A stretch of DNA of 59,205 nucleotides from Abiotrophia sp965245735 (GTDB lineage Bacteria; Bacillota; Bacilli; Lactobacillales; Aerococcaceae). Location of the stretch: contig CBDFAX010000010.1 of assembly GCA_965245735.1 (NCBI GenBank), forward strand, positions 1 through 59,205, given 5' to 3'. Every line of letters starts with the position of its first letter. Position 1 is the stretch's first letter. The translations under genes and the position numbers were made by a program. Under the pieces are notes generated by a model. It was not told the DNA's origin. It did not search any database and worked only from the letters and a program-made list of their open reading frames with translations. Shown here piece after piece: positions 43,612-50,737 of the stretch.

Positions 43612-44460
43612 CTAGTCTTCAAATAATAAATAGCTGTCCTTGTCCTTACGCATACGGGCCAAAATCTCACGAGAGACCCCGACTTCAGTCACGGCTTGAG
43701 ATTGCGGTGGCTGATAAGGTTTAGGTAGTTCCTTAGGTTGGAAACGTTCTGCCCGCGCCTGTTTTGCCACTTCCTGGCTATCTCGCCCGTTCTCTAAAAT
43801 AGACTGGAACTTAGCCTGGGCATCTGAAACCTGCCGTTGGCTGCTGGCCTCATGGTGATCTCGCTCTCTTTGGGCGCTAGCCTGCCAAGCCTGGCGTGGG
43901 CGCTGAGAAGTCGGAACTTCAAGAAAATCATCTAGGGACTGGCGATCTTGACGTCGACTGTCGGCTTGACCAGGCTTGGGCCAGTCATTTTGAGGCCGGC
44001 GTTCGGCTGGTGCCACATAGGCACGATCCAAACGGTCAGAATGGGTTTGTGGCAGTCTTAGCTCCTCACCCGGTCGGTAGCTAGGAGCGGGACCTTCCTC
44101 TTCAATTGGCTCTGACATCATGCGTTCCCGCACCAAATCGGAATTGAAGCGCTGGTTTGGATTGCTGTTACGACGCTCACGATAGGCTACCCGATAGTCG
44201 CCCTCTTCCAATGGCTCCTGTGTCGTGGATGGCTGTGGCATCTGACTGGCGTCAATCATCTTTTGCGGTTGATCCCGCCAAGGTTGCTCGTGATGATAGA
44301 CAGGGCGATGGCCCCGACTGGTTTCTTGCTTCTCTTCTAGCGCAGACTTGAATTTGTAAGGGGCGCCCTTGCTTGAAGGCGATTGGGATTCCCGGTTAAA
44401 ACGTCGGTTGTCGTAATTTACATTCCGCTTCTGGTAAGCGGGTCCTTGATAGTCCTTCAT
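43612..44460 (-). CDS. Disordered charged protein in the ytpR-murC slot
   Basis: This protein of about 282 residues is rich in Arg, Gln, Glu, Pro and Ser throughout, with no predicted membrane helix, signal peptide or fold I recognise. Short motifs are MKDYQGPAYQKRN at the start and VSREILARMRKDKDSYLLFED at the end. It lies between ytpR and murC, where many Bacilli carry sftA (ytpT), an FtsK-like DNA translocase with a disordered N-terminus. It may be a remnant of such a gene or a divergent division-linked protein. The ATG at 44460 follows an AAAGGA; an ATG six codons earlier abuts its RBS. Confidence 0.65.
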   Translation of the reverse strand: MKDYQGPAYQKRNVNYDNRRFNRESQSPSSKGAPYKFKSALEEKQETSRGHRPVYHHEQPWRDQPQKMIDASQMPQPSTTQEPLEEGDYRVAYRERRNSNPNQRFNSDLVRERMMSEPIEEEGPAPSYRPGEELRLPQTHSDRLDRAYVAPAERRPQNDWPKPGQADSRRQDRQSLDDFLEVPTSQRPRQAWQASAQRERDHHEASSQRQVSDAQAKFQSILENGRDSQEVAKQARAERFQPKELPKPYQPPQSQAVTEVGVSREILARMRKDKDSYLLFED

Positions 44461-44525
44461 AAGCCCCCGTCCTTTCATCTCCTGGTCTTGCTTGATACTG
44501 CTAGTTTGGTCACCTAAATGGCTAA

Positions 44526-45155
44526 CTAGCCTTGGTAGTGGGCGACGACTTGCTCAAGTGGTGTGCCGACTGCTAAGTCATCTTTCAATACCCAGATTCC
44601 TGGTTTATTTTCAATGGCATCCAAACCTAGTTCGCGTGTAGAACAAATCATACCATTGCTGTCAACGCCACGTAATTGGCCTGGCCAAATGATTAAGCCA
44701 TCTGGCATAACGGCACCTGGTTGAGCCACTAAGACCTTTTGGCCGGCTTCAATATTGGCTGCCCCACAGACGATTTGTAGGACAGTGTCAGCCGCTACAC
44801 GTGTTTGCGTAATATGTAAGTGGTCACTATCTGGGTGGTCAACACACTCTTCCACATAACCAACGACCAAGCGTGGTGAAGCATCAAAGCTAACCGCTTG
44901 ATCGAAGCCCGCCGCTTGAATACGGGCATTGACTTGAGCCACTTGCTCAGAAGTCAAGGTCACTGGACCCTCTCCAGCCAAGTTCAAGTCTGCCACTCCG
45001 AAGAGGTTATAGCCCACAATGGCTTGAGATTGATGATGGCGCAGGGCGGTTACCTGACCTTTGCTATCTGGGTCAATCTCGTGTGAAGAAACTGGGCCAC
45101 TAGTGAGAAGGAGCACGTCGCCTACGCCTCCAGGATTATAGAATGCTAACCACAT
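44526..45155 (-). CDS. ytpR: YtpR-family tRNA-binding-domain protein
   Basis: This 209-residue protein has a small N-terminal domain (DUF4479-like; MWLAFYNPGGVGDVLLL) and a C-terminal tRNA-binding OB-fold (about 90-205), shown by VVGYVEECVDHPDSDHLHITQ, IVCGAANIEAGQKV and SNGMICSTRELG. This resembles the EMAP/PheT N-terminal domain. Its exact role is unknown; it may bind tRNA or other RNA. It precedes the disordered gene and murC. Confidence 0.88.
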   Translation of the reverse strand: MWLAFYNPGGVGDVLLLTSGPVSSHEIDPDSKGQVTALRHHQSQAIVGYNLFGVADLNLAGEGPVTLTSEQVAQVNARIQAAGFDQAVSFDASPRLVVGYVEECVDHPDSDHLHITQTRVAADTVLQIVCGAANIEAGQKVLVAQPGAVMPDGLIIWPGQLRGVDSNGMICSTRELGLDAIENKPGIWVLKDDLAVGTPLEQVVAHYQG

Positions 45156-45215
45156 ATTATTTCTTGTCTTCCTTTCGTCTACTTGTCTGAAATTTCTAGT
45201 TTGTTTAGTCTGTCC

Positions 45216-46295
45216 TTAGACATTGGCACGAATGGTCGCTAAGGTTGTCTTATCGAAAGTCTCTAGGACTTTGATGACCATCTCCTTGGCTGCCTCATAA
45301 TCATCCATACGGAAAAGGGTTTGGTGACCGTGAATGTAACGGGCGCAGACTCCAATAACAGCTGAAGGCACCCCATCATTGCTGACATGAGCGGCACCCG
45401 CGTCGGTTCCACCTTTGGAGAAGAAGTATTGGTATGGAATCTTGTGGGTTTCTGCTGTATCCAGCAAGAACTCACGCATACCGCGGTGGGTGATGTGGCC
45501 TGGGTCTTGCACCCGCAAGAGGAAGCCAGCCCCTAACTGTCCAAACTTATCCTTGTTGCCATCCGTATCATCGGCTGGCGAACAGTCTACGGCAATAAAG
45601 GCATCTGGTTGGTAGCGATGAACGGCCCCTTTGGCCCCACGCAAACCGACTTCTTCTTGAGCGTTAGCCCCCGCAATAATGGTGGCCGCTAGCTCCTTGT
45701 CCTTGACTGCCCGCATGGCTTCTAACATCACAGCGCAGCCATAGCGGTTATCCCAAGCCTTGCCGATTAGGGCTTGCTTGTTGGCTGTCCAGACAGTTTC
45801 TGTCTTAGGTACAATAGAATCACCAGGACGTACGCCATATTCCAAGGCTTCTTCGCGGGAAGTAAAGCCCGCATCAAATAGGATATCTTCAGGCGCCACT
45901 GACTTAGCCGCCCCATCCTTGCCCCGTAATAAGTGAGGAGCCACAGATGATGAAATGCAGACATAATCTCCCTTGCGAGTTTGAAGGGTGTAGCGTTGAG
46001 CTGAGATGCTATAAGGGTTCCAGCCCCCAATAGGTGTCACCGTTAAGAGACCATTCGAGGTAATCTGACGGACCATAAAGCCCACTTCGTCCATATGAGC
46101 TGCCAGCATGAGACGAGGTGCTTCTGGATCCTTGGCATACTTAATCCCATAGAGGTTGCCAATCCCAGATACTTCGATCTTATCAACTAGAGGTGTCAAC
46201 TCTTCCTGTAAGAAGCGACGAACCTGCCCTTCATTGCCCGAAATCCCTTGTAATTCGGTCAGATGTTTGATTAAGTCAAAGCCTTGTAATGTCAT
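45216..46295 (-). CDS. pepA: Glutamyl aminopeptidase, M42 family
   Basis: This 359-residue metallo-aminopeptidase releases N-terminal Glu or Asp from peptides. Metal ligands fit M42: His in LAAHMDEVGF, Asp in AWDNRYGCAV, Glu pair in NAQEEVGLRGA, Asp in VDCSPADD and His in YIHGHQTLF. It is cytoplasmic with no signal peptide. Lactic acid bacterial PepA has this length and form. Confidence 0.93.
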   Translation of the reverse strand: MTLQGFDLIKHLTELQGISGNEGQVRRFLQEELTPLVDKIEVSGIGNLYGIKYAKDPEAPRLMLAAHMDEVGFMVRQITSNGLLTVTPIGGWNPYSISAQRYTLQTRKGDYVCISSSVAPHLLRGKDGAAKSVAPEDILFDAGFTSREEALEYGVRPGDSIVPKTETVWTANKQALIGKAWDNRYGCAVMLEAMRAVKDKELAATIIAGANAQEEVGLRGAKGAVHRYQPDAFIAVDCSPADDTDGNKDKFGQLGAGFLLRVQDPGHITHRGMREFLLDTAETHKIPYQYFFSKGGTDAGAAHVSNDGVPSAVIGVCARYIHGHQTLFRMDDYEAAKEMVIKVLETFDKTTLATIRANV

Positions 46296-46425
46296 GCTTG
46301 TCGCGGTCGCACCGCTACCTCCTTCGCCCTTATATATAGGTAGATTTTACTCTTTTTATTATCTCACGAGCGCTTAGTAAAATCAATGAATTGTACTCGA
46401 ATTTGTGTTACACTAAGAGTACGGA

Positions 46426-46480
46426 GCACAAGCCTGTGCGCCCCCACCCACCGCTCCTCGATGGAGCGCGCACCATGCCT
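46426..46480 (+). promoter_or_regulatory. Hairpin-forming leader before a small membrane protein gene
   Basis: Two hairpins can form in the leader: GCACA-AGCC-TGTGC and CGCTCC-TCGAT-GGAGCG. No T-run follows, so they are not terminators. They may stabilise the mRNA or be a protein-binding site. A nearby promoter is uncertain; TTGTAC occurs about 45 bases upstream. Confidence 0.3.
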
Positions 46481-46500
46481 ATGAAAGAAGGAAAAATACT

Positions 46501-46833
46501 ATGTCATCCACTCCACGTAAAGGCCTCGTCGGTGGCCTCCTACTCTTAACCGGCGCCATTGTCGGCGTTGCCGGGACTCTCTTCTACTTGGAATCCCAAC
46601 CTAAACGCCCTAGTCGGGTCCTAGCCGAAGTCAAGGCTGAATTCGCTAAACAAGGGCCAATTGAAGGCTCTTGGATCCACTATGTTCCGGTTGAATACCC
46701 TGAATTGGAAAGCCAACCTCAAGTTTATATTGGGGGCATTAGTCGTTATGAAGGGGAACAACTGGTTCACTACCAATTCGTCTGCGATATTTACACCGGT
46801 CAAATTCTAGACCTCTTTCCCGTAGAAGGCTAA
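46501..46833 (+). CDS. Small membrane-anchored extracytoplasmic protein
   Basis: This 110-residue protein has a basic N-terminus, one hydrophobic segment (about 9-29) and an exposed C-terminal domain of about 80 residues. IHYVPVEYPELESQPQVYIGGI and YQFVCDIYTGQILDLFPV are PepSY-like in character (substrate-side beta strand plus D-x-x-TG-x-I). It is divergent from pepA, an arrangement I believe is common in lactic acid bacteria. The function is unknown; a cell-envelope protein is likely. RBS AGAAGGA precedes the ATG. Confidence 0.72.
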   Translation: MSSTPRKGLVGGLLLLTGAIVGVAGTLFYLESQPKRPSRVLAEVKAEFAKQGPIEGSWIHYVPVEYPELESQPQVYIGGISRYEGEQLVHYQFVCDIYTGQILDLFPVEG

Positions 46834-46847
46834 GTTAAATAAGCTTG

Positions 46848-46872
46848 GAGTCGCTCTGGCGACTCTTTTTTT
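46848..46872 (+). terminator. Terminator of the small membrane protein gene
   Basis: GAGTCGC-TCTG-GCGACTC is followed by seven or more Ts. Confidence 0.88.
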
Positions 46873-46888
46873 GCATGCTGACAAACAA

Positions 46889-46918
46889 AAATCCGACCAC
46901 TCATGTGGTCGGATTTAT
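46889..46918 (-). terminator. Terminator of the pullulanase gene
   Basis: AAATCCGACCAC-TCAT-GTGGTCGGATTT is a 12-bp perfect stem with A-rich left and T-rich right flanks. It sits just past the pulA stop. Confidence 0.85.
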
Positions 46919-46929
46919 TTGCTTGCTTA

Positions 46930-48858
46930 TTATGCTTTTTCTACACGTTCCAAGACGGTTACAGACAGCCCAGGCATTTCGTAGTGTCCATTAAGGTCGA
47001 AGACTTGGCCTTCTTCCAATGGTGCCGTATAGTCGACGATTACCTTGCGGTAGAGACCATGTGGCAGATAGGTGATCGGCATGCGCCAATCATTAGCATT
47101 AATCATAACGAAATAAGCAGAATTCTCATCCTCTAATTGGTAGGCAATGACACCGTCATGTAACTGGTAAACAGACAAAGAGTTGAGGATTTCATCATAA
47201 GAGTTTTGGCGGAAGAGGGGTGAACTCTTACGTAACTTAATTAAGCCGCGGACATAATCCACCGTGTCTTGATGCTCCGCTACTCGGTTCCAGTCAAATT
47301 GGTTGATTTCATCCGGTGCATTATAGGTATTCTCTATCAGTCTCTTGGTTCTTAAGAACTCTTGACCAGCATGAATGAAGGGAATCCCTTGCGCCAAAAG
47401 GACCAAACTGGTCGCCATTAAGGCTCGATGAACACGAACTTCTTCAGAATCATGCGGATGAGTGTAACATAACTTGTCATAAAGGGTTAAGTCATCGTGG
47501 GCCTCAACATAGTGGACGACTTGGTCCGGACTAGCATAAGCAGAGTTAGGAATCCCTACTAAGAGGTTCTGAGCCACTAACTTTTCTAAATCAGGACGTC
47601 CATTGACATAGCCGCCTTCTTGCTTGTTGAAGTTACCACCTTTGAGGGCATTACGAATGGAATCGTTGAAATGAGCCACTCCTGGCATACGGTAGGCATT
47701 GTGTTGGGCAGCCTTATCTTCATAAGGCAACATAGTCCCCAGGTTCCAACCCTCGCCTAACACGATAATGGAAGGATCAATTTCATTCAGGGCTTGACGT
47801 ACAGCCAACATGGTTTCAACGTCATGAATCCCCATTAAGTCGAAGCGGAAGCCATCTAATTTGAATTCTCGTGTCCAATAAAGGATGGAATCCAAGATAT
47901 AGCGGCGCATCATATAGCGTTCAGAAGCAGTATCGTTACCGACCCCAGTCCCATTAGACAAGTTACCTGCCTGGTCATAACGGAAGAAATAACCTGGCAC
48001 AATCTTCTGGAAGGCTTGCAAGTCAAACTGATAAACGTGGTTATAGACCACGTCCATAATGACGCGCAGACCATTGTCGTGAAGGGTCTTAATAGTTTGC
48101 TTGAGCTCTAAAATCCGGCTAAGCGGATCATAAGGATCCGTCGCGTAGGAGCCTTCTGGCACATTGTAGTTCTTAGGATCATAGCCCCAGTTGTAGGCTG
48201 ATGGCTTGGCTTCTGTCTCATCTACTGTCGCATAATCATAAATTGGTAATAATTGCAAATGGGTAAAGCCCAGCGACTTAAGATAGTCTAAGCCAGTAAT
48301 TTGGCCATTAGAGGTATGAGTGCCTGCTTCGGCAAGTCCTAAAAACTTACCTTTGGCCGAAATCCCAGAATCTTCCGCTACTGAGAAGTCGCGGACGTTG
48401 AGTTCATAGATAATGGCGTCGGTCGCCTTGCCAAAAGCAGGCATACGATCAAAGCCTTCTAATTGAGTAGCAGCAGGGTTAACTACCACACTGCGGTCAC
48501 CATTGACTACCGCCGCAATGGCATAAGGATCCTGGCTGCGCTTAAGCCCTAATGAACCATGGTCTAATAGATAAGTATAGGCTGTTAGATGCAAGTCCCC
48601 TAAAACTTCAGTGACCCAAGTACCGCGTTCACCACGTCGCATAACATGGACGCTAGCCAAGTCACTATCCGGTTGGTTGGATTCATAAAGTTCAACGGTC
48701 ACGCTCTTAGCCGTTGGTGCCCAAACGATAAAACGAGTTGATTGAGGTGTATAAAAGGCACCTAAAGGTCCGTCATAGGCAAATTCTTGATCAAAATCAA
48801 CCGTTCTGACTGCTTTGGTAGCCAATCCCACCGCCTGATTTGGATTTAAATCTGTCAC
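46930..48858 (-). CDS. pulA: Type I pullulanase
   Basis: This 642-residue GH13 enzyme cleaves alpha-1,6 bonds in pullulan and glycogen-type branches. It has an N-terminal CBM48-like domain (about 20-115; YTPQSTRFIVWAPTAKSVTV) and the hallmark YNWGYDPKNYN (about 224). The catalytic nucleophile is Asp in GFRFDLMGIHD, the acid is Glu in VLGEGWNLG, and VEAHDDLTLYDKL holds the third Asp. There is no signal peptide or sortase motif, so it acts in the cytoplasm, on glycogen or imported oligosaccharides. The start is GTG, with a weak GAGAGAG purine stretch before it. Confidence 0.94.
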   Translation of the reverse strand: MTDLNPNQAVGLATKAVRTVDFDQEFAYDGPLGAFYTPQSTRFIVWAPTAKSVTVELYESNQPDSDLASVHVMRRGERGTWVTEVLGDLHLTAYTYLLDHGSLGLKRSQDPYAIAAVVNGDRSVVVNPAATQLEGFDRMPAFGKATDAIIYELNVRDFSVAEDSGISAKGKFLGLAEAGTHTSNGQITGLDYLKSLGFTHLQLLPIYDYATVDETEAKPSAYNWGYDPKNYNVPEGSYATDPYDPLSRILELKQTIKTLHDNGLRVIMDVVYNHVYQFDLQAFQKIVPGYFFRYDQAGNLSNGTGVGNDTASERYMMRRYILDSILYWTREFKLDGFRFDLMGIHDVETMLAVRQALNEIDPSIIVLGEGWNLGTMLPYEDKAAQHNAYRMPGVAHFNDSIRNALKGGNFNKQEGGYVNGRPDLEKLVAQNLLVGIPNSAYASPDQVVHYVEAHDDLTLYDKLCYTHPHDSEEVRVHRALMATSLVLLAQGIPFIHAGQEFLRTKRLIENTYNAPDEINQFDWNRVAEHQDTVDYVRGLIKLRKSSPLFRQNSYDEILNSLSVYQLHDGVIAYQLEDENSAYFVMINANDWRMPITYLPHGLYRKVIVDYTAPLEEGQVFDLNGHYEMPGLSVTVLERVEKA

Positions 48859-49104
48859 AGTATTTCTCTCTCTTTCTATGTATACGTATTCTCACGCATA
48901 GTGTACCGTAAACGGTGCTCAGAAACAAGTCTTTAGCCTTACATTTTAGCTTAAATACAGTGAGAAAACAACTAATCTTATAGGATTCTCATCTTATGAC
49001 CCAAAGTCTCATCTAGCTGTCTATTTTATACATGCAGTATGATTGAAATGCTGGTCTTGAAGCGTTACAATACAAAAGTAAAAAACAAGGAGAGGAAGCA
49101 AATT

Positions 49105-49614
49105 ATGGAAAATCTCTTATGGTTATTTCCCGTCATTTTTATGCTACACGAGATGGAAGAAATCATCGGCTTTGGTCCATGGTTGGACAAAAATCAAGCG
49201 ATTATAAATAAGTACCCGAGAATTGCAGCTAGCTATGAACACTTTTCCCCTTCAGGCTTTGCAGTGGCAGTCTTAGAGGAGTATCTAGTGGTAATTATCA
49301 TCACCGGCGCTAGCCTTTATTTTGCTAACTATCTAGTCTGGCTAGGGGCCTTCATAGCCTTCAGCCTGCATCTCCTCATCCACCTGATCCAAAGCATCCT
49401 GATTAGAAAATATATTCCTGCCCTGGCTAGCAGCCTAGTGCTGCTTCCACCCAGCATCTTGATTATCAAGCAAGTAATCGATCAAACGAACTATAGCCTC
49501 CTAAGCCTCCTAATCTGGACCTTGCTAGGGCTAATTTTAATGGTGGTGAACCTAGCTTTTGCCCATCAATTGATGCGGTTAGTGACGGAAACCCTTAAAT
49601 CTCAGAAATCCTAG
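49105..49614 (+). CDS. HXXEE-motif integral membrane protein
   Basis: This protein of about 169 residues has five hydrophobic segments and an N-terminal HEMEE motif (in FMLHEMEEIIGF), with a later conserved His pair in SLHLLIHLIQS. This fits the uncharacterised HXXEE family of membrane proteins, whose His/Glu cluster suggests metal binding or hydrolysis. The ATG at 49105 is chosen because AGGAGAGGAAG precedes it and membrane sequence begins at once. It is transcribed toward the lipid operon and ends at a shared terminator. Confidence 0.78.
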   Translation: MENLLWLFPVIFMLHEMEEIIGFGPWLDKNQAIINKYPRIAASYEHFSPSGFAVAVLEEYLVVIIITGASLYFANYLVWLGAFIAFSLHLLIHLIQSILIRKYIPALASSLVLLPPSILIIKQVIDQTNYSLLSLLIWTLLGLILMVVNLAFAHQLMRLVTETLKSQKS

Positions 49615-49635
49615 TCCCTCTATTTCAAACCATGT

Positions 49636-49670
49636 AAAAAGCTCGCACTTATCCCAAGTGCGAGCTTTTT
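49636..49670. terminator. Bidirectional terminator ending the lipid operon
   Basis: AAAAAGCTCGCACTT-ATCCC-AAGTGCGAGCTTTTT is a 15-bp perfect stem. It serves the HXXEE gene on the plus strand and the seven-gene lipid operon on the minus strand; the stop codon of the last operon gene touches it. Confidence 0.92.
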
Positions 49671-50737
49671 TATAGTAAGAGTTGATAGAGCCCATAAGTA
49701 TGGCTAGTTCCCTGTAAGTCAGCAGCATAGTGACGTGTCAGTGTATGCTGATGTATTAAGGCGCCAACGGCAGAAGCCCCTCTGGCTTGAGCTTGCTTAA
49801 AAATTGGGTAGCTCAATGCTGACCCCAAACCCAAATACTTCGGATCTACTCCTAAGTAGAGTATGATGTAGCGTTTGGCTCGATGCTTAATCCAAAGCAA
49901 TTTGGCTAAAGTAAATAAATTTAACTTTTGATAAACCAAGGCTCCATAGTCTGGCATGGTAATCAGAAAACCCACTAGCTTTTCCTCCTGGTAGGCCAAC
50001 TTAACCATAGAAAAATCCAGAATATAACGATACTTCTCGAAGATAGCACTAAATTGCCCCCCTTGCAAGGAACGGTAAATAGGAAAATCTCGGTAAAGTC
50101 GATTCAAGAGTTCAAAGACTTGTAAGGACACCTTAGTCCAATCCGACTTGTGGGGAGATTGAATGCTAATGCCTGCCGCTAAGGCAGCCTCATAACGCTT
50201 AGCTAATTTGGCTTCCTGGGTAGTGGGACTTACCTTAGGATAGAAATTAGACAGATAGCTTTCGGTCAGTTTGAATCCCGCTGCCTCCCAGAGCTTGGGG
50301 TAATAAGCCGGCTGATGGGGCTCGCCAGTAAAAGGTAAGTCCTCATGGCCTGATAGCTGCATGCGATAGCCTAACCAAAAACTAGCCTGAACGGGTCCAA
50401 TGAGTTTTTCAGCCCCTAAGTTGCGGGCCTGTTTAGCTATGTAAGCTATAAACTGCTTGGCCATGTCCACATCATCTAAAGACTCAAAATAGCCTAAGAA
50501 GCAAGTGCCATCGACTGGATAATAAGTCAGCAAGCCCCGAATCTGAACCTGCTGGTCTTGGTAACCGACAAAAGCTCTCACTTCTATTTCCGGGCTAAGT
50601 GGATGGGTCCCACTAATCAGACTTGCTTCCTCTTCAGGTGACTGCATTAAGTGCCCCTTGCCGTAAAGTTTCTGCGGCAAGGCTAGAAAGTCGACTAGCT
50701 CCGGCGAATGAGGCTGCACAGCTTTAATAGTCAGCAT
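49670..50737 (-). CDS. GNAT-like acyltransferase, last gene of the lipid operon
   Basis: This protein of about 355 residues looks like a two-lobed GNAT-type N-acyltransferase. The N-terminal lobe has GLLTYYPVDGTCFLGYFES and LIGPVQASFWLGYR. The C-terminal lobe has KLAYQEEKLVGFLITMPD and the acetyl-CoA-type stretch LYLGVDPKYLGLGSALSYPIF. Such proteins often modify amino groups or lipids. The ATG at 50737 follows GAGGAGG by 6 bases and overlaps the upstream dikinase gene by 14 bases, so it is translationally coupled. It may acylate the amino headgroup or backbone of the operon's lipid. Specificity cannot be told. Confidence 0.68.
   Translation of the reverse strand: MLTIKAVQPHSPELVDFLALPQKLYGKGHLMQSPEEEASLISGTHPLSPEIEVRAFVGYQDQQVQIRGLLTYYPVDGTCFLGYFESLDDVDMAKQFIAYIAKQARNLGAEKLIGPVQASFWLGYRMQLSGHEDLPFTGEPHQPAYYPKLWEAAGFKLTESYLSNFYPKVSPTTQEAKLAKRYEAALAAGISIQSPHKSDWTKVSLQVFELLNRLYRDFPIYRSLQGGQFSAIFEKYRYILDFSMVKLAYQEEKLVGFLITMPDYGALVYQKLNLFTLAKLLWIKHRAKRYIILYLGVDPKYLGLGSALSYPIFKQAQARGASAVGALIHQHTLTRHYAADLQGTSHTYGLYQLLL

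Noticed and set aside
43896..44351. Plus-strand frames opposite the disordered protein
   Set aside because: No RBS or recognisable product; the minus-strand frame is longer, fits the operon direction and has an RBS.
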